From Variovorax sp. Root411 (GTDB lineage: Bacteria; Pseudomonadota; Gammaproteobacteria; Burkholderiales; Burkholderiaceae_C): a stretch of DNA of 32,729 nucleotides. The stretch is from assembly GCF_001425205.1 (NCBI RefSeq), contig NZ_LMDW01000009.1, positions 1 through 32,729 of the forward strand, written 5' to 3'. A program made the translations under genes and the position numbers. The notes below the pieces were generated by a model that worked only from the letters and a program-made list of their open reading frames with translations, was not told the origin of the DNA and did no database searches. Positions 15,464-23,778 of the stretch are shown one piece after another. Each line of letters opens with the position of its first letter. The first letter of the stretch is position 1.

Positions 15464-16496
15464 CAAAGACCTTAGCAGTGGTCGCACTGGTAACGCGGCC
15501 GTCTCGCTGGCGCGGCGCATACGCATGCTGCGCACGGCCCTGGGGCCGGAAATCGCGGCCGCGCTCGAAGACCCGGAAGTCGTCGAAGTCATGCTGAACC
15601 CGGACGGCTCTCTGTGGGTGGACCGGCTGGGGTCGGGGCGCGAACCCACGGGCTCCGCGCTGCCGGCACCCGTGGCCGAACGCATCATCCGCTTGGTGGC
15701 GGCGCACGTGCGCGCCGAGGTGCACGCGGGCCTGCCCATCCTCTCGGCCGAGCTGCCCGAGACCGGAGAGCGCTTTCTGGGCGTGCTGCCGCCCGTGGTG
15801 CGCGCGCCGTCGTTCGCGATCCGCAAGCGGGCGCTGCGCATCCTGACCCTGGCCGACTATGTGGCCGATGGCGTGATGAGCGAGGCGCAGGCGGATTTCC
15901 TGCGACAGGCCGTGCGCGAGCGCCTGAACATCGTGGTGGCCGGCGGCACCAGCACCGGCAAGACCACGCTCGCCAATGCACTGCTTGACGAGATTGCCCA
16001 GACCCGGGACCGGGTGCTGATCCTCGAAGACACGGTGGAACTGCAGTGCCGCTCGGACGACCACGTCGGCATGCGCAGCGAGCCGGGCGTGACCACCATG
16101 GCCGACCTGGTGCGTGCCACCTTGCGCCTGCGGCCGGATCGCATCGTGGTCGGCGAGGTGCGCGGCGCCGAGGCGCTGGATCTGCTGAAGGCATGGGGGA
16201 CCGGACACCCGGGCGGCATCGCCACCGTGCATGCCGGCTCCGCGACGGGCGCGCTCACGCGTCTCGAACAGCTGGTGCAGGAGGTTTCCGTCACCGTGTC
16301 GCGCGCCCTGATCGCCGAGGCGGTGAATGTGATCGTCTTCATCGCCGGTCGCGGCCGTGCGCGCCGCGTGCGCGAGATCGCCCGCGTCATCGGACACGAC
16401 AGCCAGGGCTACCAGCTCGATGCCGCGCTGGGGCCTGCCTCCCCTTCGATTTCCTCACCTCCTTCCCCTTTCTCAACGCCTGGAGAACCGTCATGA
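15447..16496 (+). CDS. trbB: TrbB, VirB11-type secretion ATPase
   Basis: The 349-residue cytoplasmic ATPase forms hexamers that power pilus assembly and transfer. The N-terminal domain has DPEVVEVMLNPDGSLWVDRL, typical of the VirB11/PulE family. Walker A is GGTSTGKTT at residues 166-174 with Lys172. The Asp box is ILEDTVELQC, the Walker B-like block is RPDRIVVGEVRGAEALD, and the His box is GGIATVHAGS. A Pro/Ser-rich tail (SPSISSPPSPFSTPG) ends the protein. It starts inside the end of the CopG-like gene and its stop overlaps trbC by 4 bp, so translation is probably coupled on both sides. Confidence 0.96.
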   Translation: MTRGHDKDLSSGRTGNAAVSLARRIRMLRTALGPEIAAALEDPEVVEVMLNPDGSLWVDRLGSGREPTGSALPAPVAERIIRLVAAHVRAEVHAGLPILSAELPETGERFLGVLPPVVRAPSFAIRKRALRILTLADYVADGVMSEAQADFLRQAVRERLNIVVAGGTSTGKTTLANALLDEIAQTRDRVLILEDTVELQCRSDDHVGMRSEPGVTTMADLVRATLRLRPDRIVVGEVRGAEALDLLKAWGTGHPGGIATVHAGSATGALTRLEQLVQEVSVTVSRALIAEAVNVIVFIAGRGRARRVREIARVIGHDSQGYQLDAALGPASPSISSPPSPFSTPGEPS

Positions 16497-16825
16497 CACA
16501 TCCACGTCTTTCTGTAAAACCGTACTTGCGCGCTGCCAACGTGGCGGCGTTCCTACTGGCCATTGCCGTGCCGGTCCACGCGGCTGGATCCAACATGCCG
16601 TGGGAAGCACCGCTGCAATCGATCCTCGAATCGATCCAGGGGCCCGTCTCCAAGATCGTCGCGGTGATCATCATCATCTCCACCGGGCTGACGCTGGCCT
16701 TCGGCGACACCTCAGGCGGTTTCCGCAAGCTGGTGCAGATCGTCTTCGGGCTGTCGATCGCATTCGCGGCGTCCTCGTTCTTCCTGAGCTTCTTCAGCTT
16801 CACCGGTGGGGCGGTGCTGGCATGA
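16493..16825 (+). CDS. trbC: TrbC, pilin subunit precursor (VirB2-like)
   Basis: The 110-residue protein has a leader with hydrophobic core ANVAAFLLAIAVPVHA, then WEAPLQSILESIQGP and two membrane helices (IVAVIIIISTGLTLAF and LVQIVFGLSIAFAASSFFL). This is the size and layout of TrbC/VirB2 prepilins. By analogy the leader is removed and the two-helix subunit is assembled as the conjugative pilus. The start overlaps the trbB stop and the stop overlaps the trbD start, both as ATGA. The same frame is open well upstream inside trbB, but only this ATG gives the leader. Confidence 0.93.
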   Translation: MTHPRLSVKPYLRAANVAAFLLAIAVPVHAAGSNMPWEAPLQSILESIQGPVSKIVAVIIIISTGLTLAFGDTSGGFRKLVQIVFGLSIAFAASSFFLSFFSFTGGAVLA

Positions 16826-17112
16826 GCGGCGGTCCTGTCACTGGTTCCGCGAGTGGCTTCGCCAGTGGGTTCGAAGTTCCGCTGCACCGCTCCCTGACCG
16901 AACCCATCCTGATGGGCGGCGCACCGCGCACCGTGGCGATCGCCAACGGCACGCTGGCGGCGGCCGTGGGCCTGGGGCTGCAGCTGTGGATTCCGGGCCT
17001 GGTGCTCTGGATCGCTGGCCACTCGCTGGCGGTCTGGGGCGCGCGCATGGACGCGCAGTTCATGGCGGTGTTCGCGCGGCACATCAAGCACCGTGTGCTG
17101 CTGGACGTGTGA
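16822..17112 (+). CDS. trbD: TrbD, VirB3-like inner-membrane protein
   Basis: This small product (96 residues) has VPLHRSLTEPILMGGAPRTV, the hallmark start of VirB3/TrbD, followed by one or two membrane helices (TLAAAVGLGLQLWIPGLVLW, IAGHSLAVWG) and a short basic end. It sits in the inner membrane and works with the TrbE ATPase in pilus biogenesis. It overlaps trbC by 4 bp and is 22 bp before trbE. A Gly/Ser-rich leader of about 16 residues precedes the conserved part. Confidence 0.93.
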   Translation: MSGGPVTGSASGFASGFEVPLHRSLTEPILMGGAPRTVAIANGTLAAAVGLGLQLWIPGLVLWIAGHSLAVWGARMDAQFMAVFARHIKHRVLLDV

Positions 17113-17134
17113 GGCCAGCGATGGAGAACACCCC

Positions 17135-19549
17135 ATGCTGAACCTCGCCGAATACCGCAAGCGGCCCGCGCTGCTGTCCGACTGGCTGCCTTGGGCCGGA
17201 CTGGTCGCACCGGGCGTCGTGCTCAACAAGGACGGCGCGTTCCAGCGTACCGCGCGCTTTCGTGGTCCGGACCTGGACAGCGCGACGCAAGGTGAGCTGA
17301 TCGCCACCTCGGCACGGCTGAACAATGCACTGCGGCGCCTGGGCTCGGGCTGGGCGCTGTTCGTCGAGGCCGAGCGCCGCGAGGCTGCCGACTATCCCTT
17401 GTCCCTGTTTCCCGAGCCGCTGTCGTGGCTGGTCGATGAGGAACGCCGCGCGGCCTTCGAAGAGGACGCGAGCCACTTCGAGAGCCGATACCACCTCACC
17501 CTGGTCTACCTGCCGCCGGAGGAAGGCCGAGCACGCGCCGCGAAGCTGCTCTACGAGAACGGCAAGACCGAAGGCGTAGATTGGCGCGAGAGGCTCGCTG
17601 CCTTCGTGTCCGAGTCGGAGCGCTTCCTCGATCTGCTCGAAGGCGTGATGCCGGAGATCGGCTGGCTCGACGACGCGCAGACCCTGACCTACCTGCACGA
17701 CTGCGTGTCCACGCGCCGGCACCCGGTCGCGGTGCCCGAGGTGCCCATGCACCTCGATGCGCTGCTGGCCGATGAACCGCTGACGGGTGGGCTGGCGCCG
17801 ATGCTCGGGAACCGGCATCTGCGCGTGCTGTCGGTGCGGGCATTTCCGACATCCACCTGGCCGGGCGTGCTCGATGACCTGAATCGCCTGGGCTTCGCCT
17901 ACCGCTGGAGCACACGCTTCCTGTGCCTCGACAAGGCCGAAGCCGAGAAGGAGCTCACGCGCCTGCGACGCCAGTGGTTCGCAAAGCGCAAGAACATCGT
18001 GGCGCTGCTGCGCGAGACGATCTTCCAGCAGGAGAGCCCGCTGTTGGATTCGGACGCATCGAACAAGGCCGCCGATGCCGATGCGGCCCTGCAGGACCTG
18101 GGCAGCGACCAGGTGGCCTTCGGCTATGTGACCGCGACGGTGACCGTTCTCGATGCCGATGCGACGGCCGTCGACGAGAAGTTGCGCGCGGTGGAGCGGA
18201 CGATCCAGGGCCGCGGTTTCGTAACGATCCCGGAGACCCTGAACGCCGTCGATGCCTGGCTGTCGTCGATCCCAGGCCATGCCTACGCCAATGTGCGCCA
18301 GCCGATCGTCTCGACCTTGAACCTGGCGCACATGATGCCGGTGTCGGCCGTCTGGGCGGGGCAGGAGCGCAATCGGCACCTCGATGGGCCGCCGCTGATC
18401 GTCACGCGCACGGACGGTGCCACGCCGTTCCGGCTGGTCACGCACATCGGCGACGTGGGCCACACGCTGGTGGTCGGCCCCACGGGCATGGGCAAGTCGG
18501 TGCTGCTGGCGACCTTTGCATTGCAGTTCCGGCGCTACGCCGGTTCGCGCATCCTGGCCTTCGACATGGGGCGTTCGATGCGCGCCACCATCCTCGGGCT
18601 GGGCGGCGAGCACTACGACTTGGGGCTGGACGGTGCGATTGCTTTCCAGCCGCTGGCGCGCATTGACCAGGACGGCTACCGCGCCTGGGCTTCGGAGTGG
18701 GTCGAGGGCCGGCTGCTGCAGGAAGGTATCGCTGTGGGGCCGGCCGAGAAGGACGCGGTGTGGTCCGCGCTCAATAGCCTGGCCAGCGCGCCCGTGGAAC
18801 AGCGGACCCTGACCGGCCTGTCCGTGTTGCTGCAGTCGAACGCATTGCGCCAGGCGCTGCAGCCCTATGTATTGGGCGGCGCGCACGGCAAGCTGCTCGA
18901 TGCGGATGCGGACCGCCTGGGGTCCTCGTCCGTCCAGTGCTTCGAGATGGAGGAACTGATGCACAGCAAGGCCGCGACCCTGGCCGTGCTGTCCTACCTG
19001 TTCGCGCGCTTCGACGAACGCTTCGACGGCGCCCCCACGCTGCTGTTCCTCGACGAGGCCTGGCTGTTCCTCGATGACCCGGTGTTCGCCACGCGCATCC
19101 GCCAGTGGCTCAAGACGCTGCGCAAGAAGAACGTCTCGGTGATCTTCGCCACGCAGTCGCTCGCCGACATCCAGGACTCGAGCATCGCCCCGGCCATCGT
19201 GGAGAGCTGCGCGAGCCGCATCTTCCTGCCGAACCCGCAGGCGACCGAGCCGCAGATCCGTGTGATCTACGAGGGCTTCGGGCTCAACAGCCGGCAGATC
19301 GAGATCGTCGCCACGGCACAGCCCAAGCGCGACTACTACTACCAGTCGCGGCTGGGCAACCGGGTCTTCGACCTGGGGCTCGGGCCTGTCGCGCTGGCAT
19401 TCGCCGGTGCCTCATCACCGGAGCACCAGCGCGACATCGATGCGGTCTCGGCCTCCGTCTCGCCGGCTGACTTCGCGGCCGCCTGGTTGCGCCACGGCGG
19501 CATCGACTGGGCCGCCGACCTGATTCCCTCGTTTCCCTCGTTCCCTTGA
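17135..19549 (+). CDS. trbE: TrbE, VirB4-type conjugation ATPase
   Basis: At 804 residues this is the largest ATPase of the channel and drives pilus assembly at the inner membrane. The N-terminal CagE/TrbE/VirB domain begins MLNLAEYRKRPALLSDWLPW. Walker A is GPTGMGKSVLL (residues 448-458, Lys454) and Walker B is LLFLDEAWLFLDD with Asp640-Glu641. KKNVSVIFATQSLADI and the SRIFLPNP block complete the VirB4 pattern. The ATG at 17135 has GGAGA six to ten bases upstream; an in-frame start at 17093 would overlap trbD and lacks homology. trbJ follows after 26 bp. Confidence 0.96.
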   Translation: MLNLAEYRKRPALLSDWLPWAGLVAPGVVLNKDGAFQRTARFRGPDLDSATQGELIATSARLNNALRRLGSGWALFVEAERREAADYPLSLFPEPLSWLVDEERRAAFEEDASHFESRYHLTLVYLPPEEGRARAAKLLYENGKTEGVDWRERLAAFVSESERFLDLLEGVMPEIGWLDDAQTLTYLHDCVSTRRHPVAVPEVPMHLDALLADEPLTGGLAPMLGNRHLRVLSVRAFPTSTWPGVLDDLNRLGFAYRWSTRFLCLDKAEAEKELTRLRRQWFAKRKNIVALLRETIFQQESPLLDSDASNKAADADAALQDLGSDQVAFGYVTATVTVLDADATAVDEKLRAVERTIQGRGFVTIPETLNAVDAWLSSIPGHAYANVRQPIVSTLNLAHMMPVSAVWAGQERNRHLDGPPLIVTRTDGATPFRLVTHIGDVGHTLVVGPTGMGKSVLLATFALQFRRYAGSRILAFDMGRSMRATILGLGGEHYDLGLDGAIAFQPLARIDQDGYRAWASEWVEGRLLQEGIAVGPAEKDAVWSALNSLASAPVEQRTLTGLSVLLQSNALRQALQPYVLGGAHGKLLDADADRLGSSSVQCFEMEELMHSKAATLAVLSYLFARFDERFDGAPTLLFLDEAWLFLDDPVFATRIRQWLKTLRKKNVSVIFATQSLADIQDSSIAPAIVESCASRIFLPNPQATEPQIRVIYEGFGLNSRQIEIVATAQPKRDYYYQSRLGNRVFDLGLGPVALAFAGASSPEHQRDIDAVSASVSPADFAAAWLRHGGIDWAADLIPSFPSFP

Positions 19550-19575
19550 CTGCCATCCATCCGAAGGAGAAATCC

Positions 19576-20340
19576 ATGAAATCCATGTCTTCATTCAAAC
19601 CCCGCATTGCGGCGCTGGTCGCCGTCAGTGCCCTGGCCTTTGGCATTGCCCCGCCAGCGCATGCCCTGTTCGGCGTCGGCGACACCGTGTTCGATGCGTC
19701 CAACTTCATCCAGAACATGCTGACGGCGGCACGTGCGCTGGAGCAGATCAACAACCAGGTCGAGCAGCTGCAGAACGAGGCGCAGATGCTGCAAAACCAG
19801 GCAAGGAACCTGACCAGCCTGGATTTCAGCGCGCTGTCGGAACTGAAGGCGGCGCTGTCGGCCACGAACCAGCTGATCCAGCAGACGCAGGGGCTGGCCT
19901 TCAACGTGCAGCGGATGGAAGGCGAGTTCAAGCGCCTCTATCCCGAGTCCTACACCGCCGCGATCTCGGGCACGCAGATGGCGACCGACGCCCGGGCGCG
20001 CTGGAAGCAGTCGCTCGAGGCGCTGCGCACGGCAACCCAGGTGCAATCGCAGGCGGTGCAGAACTTTGCGGCCGACGAGCGGACGCTGACCGATCTCGTG
20101 AACCGCAGCCAGTCGGCCGCGGGTGCGCTGCAGGCGATGCAGGCTACGAACCAGTTGCTGGCCCTGCAGTCGCGCCAGGCCATGCAGGCGCAGCAGTTGC
20201 AGATCACCCAGGACCGAGCCACCGCGCTGGAGCAGGCGCGGCAGGTGGCAGTGCAGGAACGCGCGCGCGAGGTGCGCCGTCGCTTCCAGGGCAGTGGGAC
20301 GCCGTACACCGCGACCACGGTGAATTTCTACGGCCAGTGA
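19576..20340 (+). CDS. trbJ: TrbJ, VirB5-like secreted pilus-assembly protein
   Basis: The 254-residue protein has a signal peptide (hydrophobic ALVAVSALAFGIAPPAHA, cleavage after AHA), then a long coiled-coil part rich in Gln: ALEQINNQVEQLQNEAQMLQ. This is the TrbJ/VirB5 pattern; VirB5 proteins sit at pilus tips or in the periplasm. AAGGAGAAA lies six bases upstream of the ATG at 19576, so the in-frame start at 19546, inside the trbE end, is not used. The C-terminus carries RRRFQGSGTPYT, a motif shared with the next gene. Confidence 0.93.
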   Translation: MKSMSSFKPRIAALVAVSALAFGIAPPAHALFGVGDTVFDASNFIQNMLTAARALEQINNQVEQLQNEAQMLQNQARNLTSLDFSALSELKAALSATNQLIQQTQGLAFNVQRMEGEFKRLYPESYTAAISGTQMATDARARWKQSLEALRTATQVQSQAVQNFAADERTLTDLVNRSQSAAGALQAMQATNQLLALQSRQAMQAQQLQITQDRATALEQARQVAVQERAREVRRRFQGSGTPYTATTVNFYGQ

Positions 20341-20350
20341 GGGAGCGGCC

Positions 20351-20659
20351 ATGAAGTACCTCCTGATGATTACCTTCGCGCTGCTGGTGTCCGCCTGCGG
20401 CAAGCCCGCCCCGATCGAAACCGCCGAAACGCTGGTCGCCAATCCCGAGCGGCTGAAGGAGCTGCGCGCGCAGTGCAAGGCCGACCATGCCGAGGTGGGC
20501 GATGCGCAGTGCAACGCAGTGGCCGAAGCCACGCGCAGGCGCTTCATGGGCGGTGGGACACCGTACACGCCGCCGGCGTCCCCGCCCGCTGAGCTCCCCG
20601 CACCCGCGCCCGCGCCCGCGATACCGGCATCGCCACCCGGCAATACGGCCAAGGACTGA
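20351..20659 (+). CDS. trbK: TrbK/EexN-like entry-exclusion lipoprotein
   Basis: This 102-residue product has a lipoprotein signal with lipobox LVSAC (Cys16). After it comes LVANPERLKELRAQCKADHA with Cys42 and Cys54, then RRRFMGGGTPYT (residues 62-73) and a Pro/Ala-rich tail. The NPxxLKEL..C..D...GDxxC pattern is that of the small TrbK/EexN lipoproteins, which block redundant entry of the same element into a cell that already has it. It lies 10 bp after trbJ and 5 bp before trbL. Exclusion activity is inferred from family and place, not shown. Confidence 0.82.
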   Translation: MKYLLMITFALLVSACGKPAPIETAETLVANPERLKELRAQCKADHAEVGDAQCNAVAEATRRRFMGGGTPYTPPASPPAELPAPAPAPAIPASPPGNTAKD

Positions 20660-20664
20660 CCGCC

Positions 20665-22038
20665 ATGGACGATGTCGCGGTCATCGACCGCTTCCTCGAT
20701 GTGTTCTCGCGCTACATCGATTCGGGCTTCGGCCTGCTCGGTGGCGAGGTGCGGTTTCTGAGCGCCACGCTGATCGTCATCGACGTGACGCTGGCCGGGC
20801 TGTTCTGGGCGATGGGCCATGCCTCGGGGCAGGGCGACGACGTGATCGCCCGGCTGATCAAGAAGGTGCTCTATGTGGGGACGTTTGCTTTCATCATCGG
20901 CAACTTCAACCGTCTCGCCGGGATCGTGTTCCAGTCGTTTGCCGGGCTGGGCCTGACCGCTTCAGGCTCCGGCATGAGCCAGGCGCAGTTTCTGCGGCCG
21001 GGGCAGCTTGCCAAGGTGGGCATTGACGCGGGCCGGCCGATCATGGTCCAGATCAGCGAGCTGACGGGCTTCCCGGAGGTGTTCGCGAACTTCGACGTGA
21101 TCAGCGTGCTGTTCCTGGCGTGGCTGGTGCTGATCGTGAGCTTCTTCGTGCTGGCGGTGCAGCTTTTCGTGACGCTGATCGAGTTCAAGCTGACCACGCT
21201 CGCGGGCTTCGTGCTGGTGCCGTTCGCGCTCTGGAACAAGACGGCCTTCCTGGCCGAGAAGGTGCTGGGCAACGTCATCTCTTCGGGCATCAAGGTGCTG
21301 GTGCTGGCGGTGATCGTGGGCATCGGCTCGGGCTTGTTCTCCGAATTTCAGACGTCGGCCGGTGCGGAGCCTTCCGTTGACCATGCGCTGGTCATCATGC
21401 TGGCGGCGCTGGCGATGCTGGGGTTGGGGATCTTCGGGCCTGGCATCGCGACCGGACTGGTGTCGGGGGCGCCGCAGTTGGGCGCCGGAGCCGCGGTGGG
21501 CACGGCCATCGGTGCCACGGGGCTGGCCGTGGCCGGTGGCGCGGCGGTGGCAGGTGCGGGCTCGGCGGTGGCCGCCGGTGCGCGCATGGCGCCCGGCGCG
21601 GCGAAGGCGGCCATCGGCGGCGGCGCTTCTGCTGCGCGGTCGGCCAGTGCCCTGGCCGGCGGCGCTAAGTCGGCCTATCAGGCCGGTGCCGCGGCTTCGG
21701 GCAGCAGCGGCGTGCGGGCGGCCGGCGCCGGTCTGGGCAATGTCGCGAAGACCGGTGCCACCGCCGTGGGTCAACGCGTCGCGTCCGGCGCCAAGGCGGT
21801 CAAGGGCCGCGTGGCGAACTTCGTGAGCGAGGCCGCGGCACCGGTGGCTTCCGCAGGCGGCGTCGCTGCCGATGCCGGCGCATCTGCCGCGTCCACGTCT
21901 GAACCCGCCTGGGCTCAGCGCATGCGGCGCAGACAGCAGGCGACACACGCGGCCACCACCGCAGTGCACGCGCTTCGGTCCGGTGACCACGGGGGCAGTG
22001 GCGCCAGTCCGAGCCTGCGCGACGAATCCAATTCTTGA
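20665..22038 (+). CDS. trbL: TrbL, VirB6-type polytopic inner-membrane channel protein
   Basis: The 457-residue protein has about six membrane helices between residues 25 and 270: the early segment FLSATLIVIDVTLAGLFWAM, then VLYVGTFAFIIGNF, VLFLAWLVLIVSFFVLAVQL, TLAGFVLVPFALWN, VLVLAVIVGIGSGLF and IMLAALAMLGLGIFG. IEFKLTTLAGFVLVPFALWN is the conserved core of the TrbL/VirB6 family. The last third is an Ala/Gly-rich, low-complexity tail, ending in a Ser-rich cytoplasmic part. By analogy it forms the inner-membrane part of the DNA path. It starts 5 bp after trbK and ends 11 bp before trbF. Confidence 0.94.
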   Translation: MDDVAVIDRFLDVFSRYIDSGFGLLGGEVRFLSATLIVIDVTLAGLFWAMGHASGQGDDVIARLIKKVLYVGTFAFIIGNFNRLAGIVFQSFAGLGLTASGSGMSQAQFLRPGQLAKVGIDAGRPIMVQISELTGFPEVFANFDVISVLFLAWLVLIVSFFVLAVQLFVTLIEFKLTTLAGFVLVPFALWNKTAFLAEKVLGNVISSGIKVLVLAVIVGIGSGLFSEFQTSAGAEPSVDHALVIMLAALAMLGLGIFGPGIATGLVSGAPQLGAGAAVGTAIGATGLAVAGGAAVAGAGSAVAAGARMAPGAAKAAIGGGASAARSASALAGGAKSAYQAGAAASGSSGVRAAGAGLGNVAKTGATAVGQRVASGAKAVKGRVANFVSEAAAPVASAGGVAADAGASAASTSEPAWAQRMRRRQQATHAATTAVHALRSGDHGGSGASPSLRDESNS

Positions 22039-22049
22039 GGAGAACATCC

Positions 22050-22757
22050 ATGCGATTCAAACGACCCCGGGTGCGGTACTCGGAGACGCCCGAACCCATC
22101 ACGCCCTACCAGGCCGCCGGGCAGGTCTGGGACCAGCGCATCGGCAGTGCGCGTGTGCAGGCGAAGAACTGGCGGCTGATGGCCTTCGGTTCACTGTCGC
22201 TGGCCCTGCTGATGGCCGGCGGGCTGGTCTGGCGCTCGGCGCAATCCATCGTGACGCCCTACGTCATCGAGGTGGATCAGGCCGGGCAGGTGCGGGCCGT
22301 CGGCGAGGCGGCCACGCCGTACAAGCCGGCCGATGCGCAGATCGCCTTCCACCTGGCGCGCTTCATTACCGACGTGCGCTCGCTGTCGATCGACCCGATC
22401 GTCGTGCGACAGAACTGGCTCGAAGCCTACGACTACACCACCGACAAGGGCGCCGCCGTCCTGAACGACTACGCGCGCACCAACGATCCGTTCTCTCGCG
22501 TCGGGCAGCAGTCGGTGGCCGTGCAGGTCAACAGCGTGGTGCGGGCCAGCGATGCCTCGTTCCAGGTGCGCTGGACCGAGCGTCGCTATGTCAACGGTGA
22601 AGCGGCCGGGCTGGACCGCTGGACGGCGGTGCTCTCCATCGTGCTGCAGGCGCCGCGCACCGAGGAGCGGCTGCGCAAGAACCCCCTGGGCATCTACGTC
22701 AACGGGCTGTCGTGGACCCGCGAACTCGAAACCTCCGAAGGAGTGAAGAAGCCATGA
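22050..22757 (+). CDS. trbF: TrbF, VirB8-like bitopic scaffold protein
   Basis: The 235-residue product has a short cytoplasmic start with RVRYSETPEPITPYQAAGQV, a single membrane helix (LMAFGSLSLALLMAGGLVW, about residues 45-64) and a periplasmic VirB8 domain with VTPYVIEVDQAGQVRAVGEA and VRWTERRYVNGE. VirB8-type proteins are dimers that organise the channel. GAGGAGAA stands 6-7 bases before the ATG at 22050, which rules against an in-frame start at 22035. It overlaps trbG by 4 bp. Confidence 0.95.
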   Translation: MRFKRPRVRYSETPEPITPYQAAGQVWDQRIGSARVQAKNWRLMAFGSLSLALLMAGGLVWRSAQSIVTPYVIEVDQAGQVRAVGEAATPYKPADAQIAFHLARFITDVRSLSIDPIVVRQNWLEAYDYTTDKGAAVLNDYARTNDPFSRVGQQSVAVQVNSVVRASDASFQVRWTERRYVNGEAAGLDRWTAVLSIVLQAPRTEERLRKNPLGIYVNGLSWTRELETSEGVKKP

Positions 22758-23776
22758 ATGCACAAAGCCGTGTTTACGTATTGCCGTTGATCGTGTTGGC
22801 CATTCTGTTTGCGGGCTGCGCCTCGCAGGGGAAGTCGCCGCCGGCGATCTCGCTCGACGAGCCGAAGCAGGAGAGGGCGGCGCAGTTGCTGCCGGAAGCG
22901 CTGAAGCCTGTGGAGGCGGTGGCTGTGCCGCAGCCATTGGCCCTGCCGGGCCAATTGAAGCCGTTGGGGCGCGAGGCTGATGCCAAACCGGTGCCTGAAC
23001 CTGTCGACGAGAAGGTGCGCGTGTCGCGCGCCAATGAGGAAGCGCGCATCGCGCCGACGCGCGAGGGCTACGTCAATGCGATCCAGGTCTGGCCCTATGC
23101 CGAGGGGGCGCTGTACCAGGTCTACACAAGCCCGGGCCGCGTCACGGTCATCGCGCTGCAGCCAGGCGAGGAACTGGTGACCGTTTCGGCGGGGGACACG
23201 GTGCGCTGGATCGTGGGCGACACGGCCAGCGGCTCGGGCGCAGACCTGCGCGTGAACGTCCTCGTGAAACCCACACGCGTGGGCTTGAAGACGAATCTCG
23301 TCATCACCACCAACCGCCGGACCTATCTGCTCGAGCTGTCCTCGACGCCGCAGACGTGGATGGCGTCGGTGTCGTGGGACTATCCGAAGGACCGGATGTT
23401 GGCTTTGCAGAAGCAGGGCCGGGAGGCGCAGGCCAGCGCACCGGTGGAAACCGGCATGACGCTGGAGCAGATCCGCTTCCGCTACGCGGTCAGTGGGGAT
23501 TCCCCGCCCTGGAAGCCGCTGCGCGCATTCGATGACGGCGAGAAGGTGTACATCCAGTTCCCGGGTGGCATCGCCCAGGGCGAACTGCCGCCGCTGTTTG
23601 TGATCGGCCCGCAGGGCGATGGGCAGCTTGTGAACTACCGGTTCCGCGCGCCGTACTACGTGGTGGACCGGCTCTTTGGTGCGGCCGAACTGAGGCTGGG
23701 CGGTCTGAACGGAGAGAGGGCTCAGGTGGTGCGCGTCGAGCGCACGGATGGCGTGAGTTCCGCGCGGAGGAACTGA
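22754..23776 (+). CDS. trbG: TrbG, VirB9-like outer-membrane core protein
   Basis: The 340-residue precursor starts with a lipoprotein-type signal (VLPLIVLAILFAGC, candidate lipid Cys22), so it may be lipidated like VirB7/9 partners. The mature part shows the VirB9/CagX core: VYTSPGRVTVIALQPGEELV, SAGDTVRWIVGDTASG and a C-terminal domain with FRAPYYVVDRLF. It would form the outer-membrane ring with TrbI. The start overlaps the trbF stop as ATGA; trbI begins 2 bp after its stop. A charged, Pro-rich stretch links signal and core (about residues 27-90). Confidence 0.95.
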   Translation: MNAQSRVYVLPLIVLAILFAGCASQGKSPPAISLDEPKQERAAQLLPEALKPVEAVAVPQPLALPGQLKPLGREADAKPVPEPVDEKVRVSRANEEARIAPTREGYVNAIQVWPYAEGALYQVYTSPGRVTVIALQPGEELVTVSAGDTVRWIVGDTASGSGADLRVNVLVKPTRVGLKTNLVITTNRRTYLLELSSTPQTWMASVSWDYPKDRMLALQKQGREAQASAPVETGMTLEQIRFRYAVSGDSPPWKPLRAFDDGEKVYIQFPGGIAQGELPPLFVIGPQGDGQLVNYRFRAPYYVVDRLFGAAELRLGGLNGERAQVVRVERTDGVSSARRN

Positions 23777-23778
23777 GC

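Noticed and set aside
17084..18964. 626-codon open frame opposite trbE
   Set aside because: Same kind of GC-driven shadow; composition is unlike protein and no domain is visible.
19591..20820. 409-codon open frame opposite trbJ, trbK and trbL
   Set aside because: Crosses three clear genes on the other strand and is rich in Arg, Gln, His and Leu without motifs.
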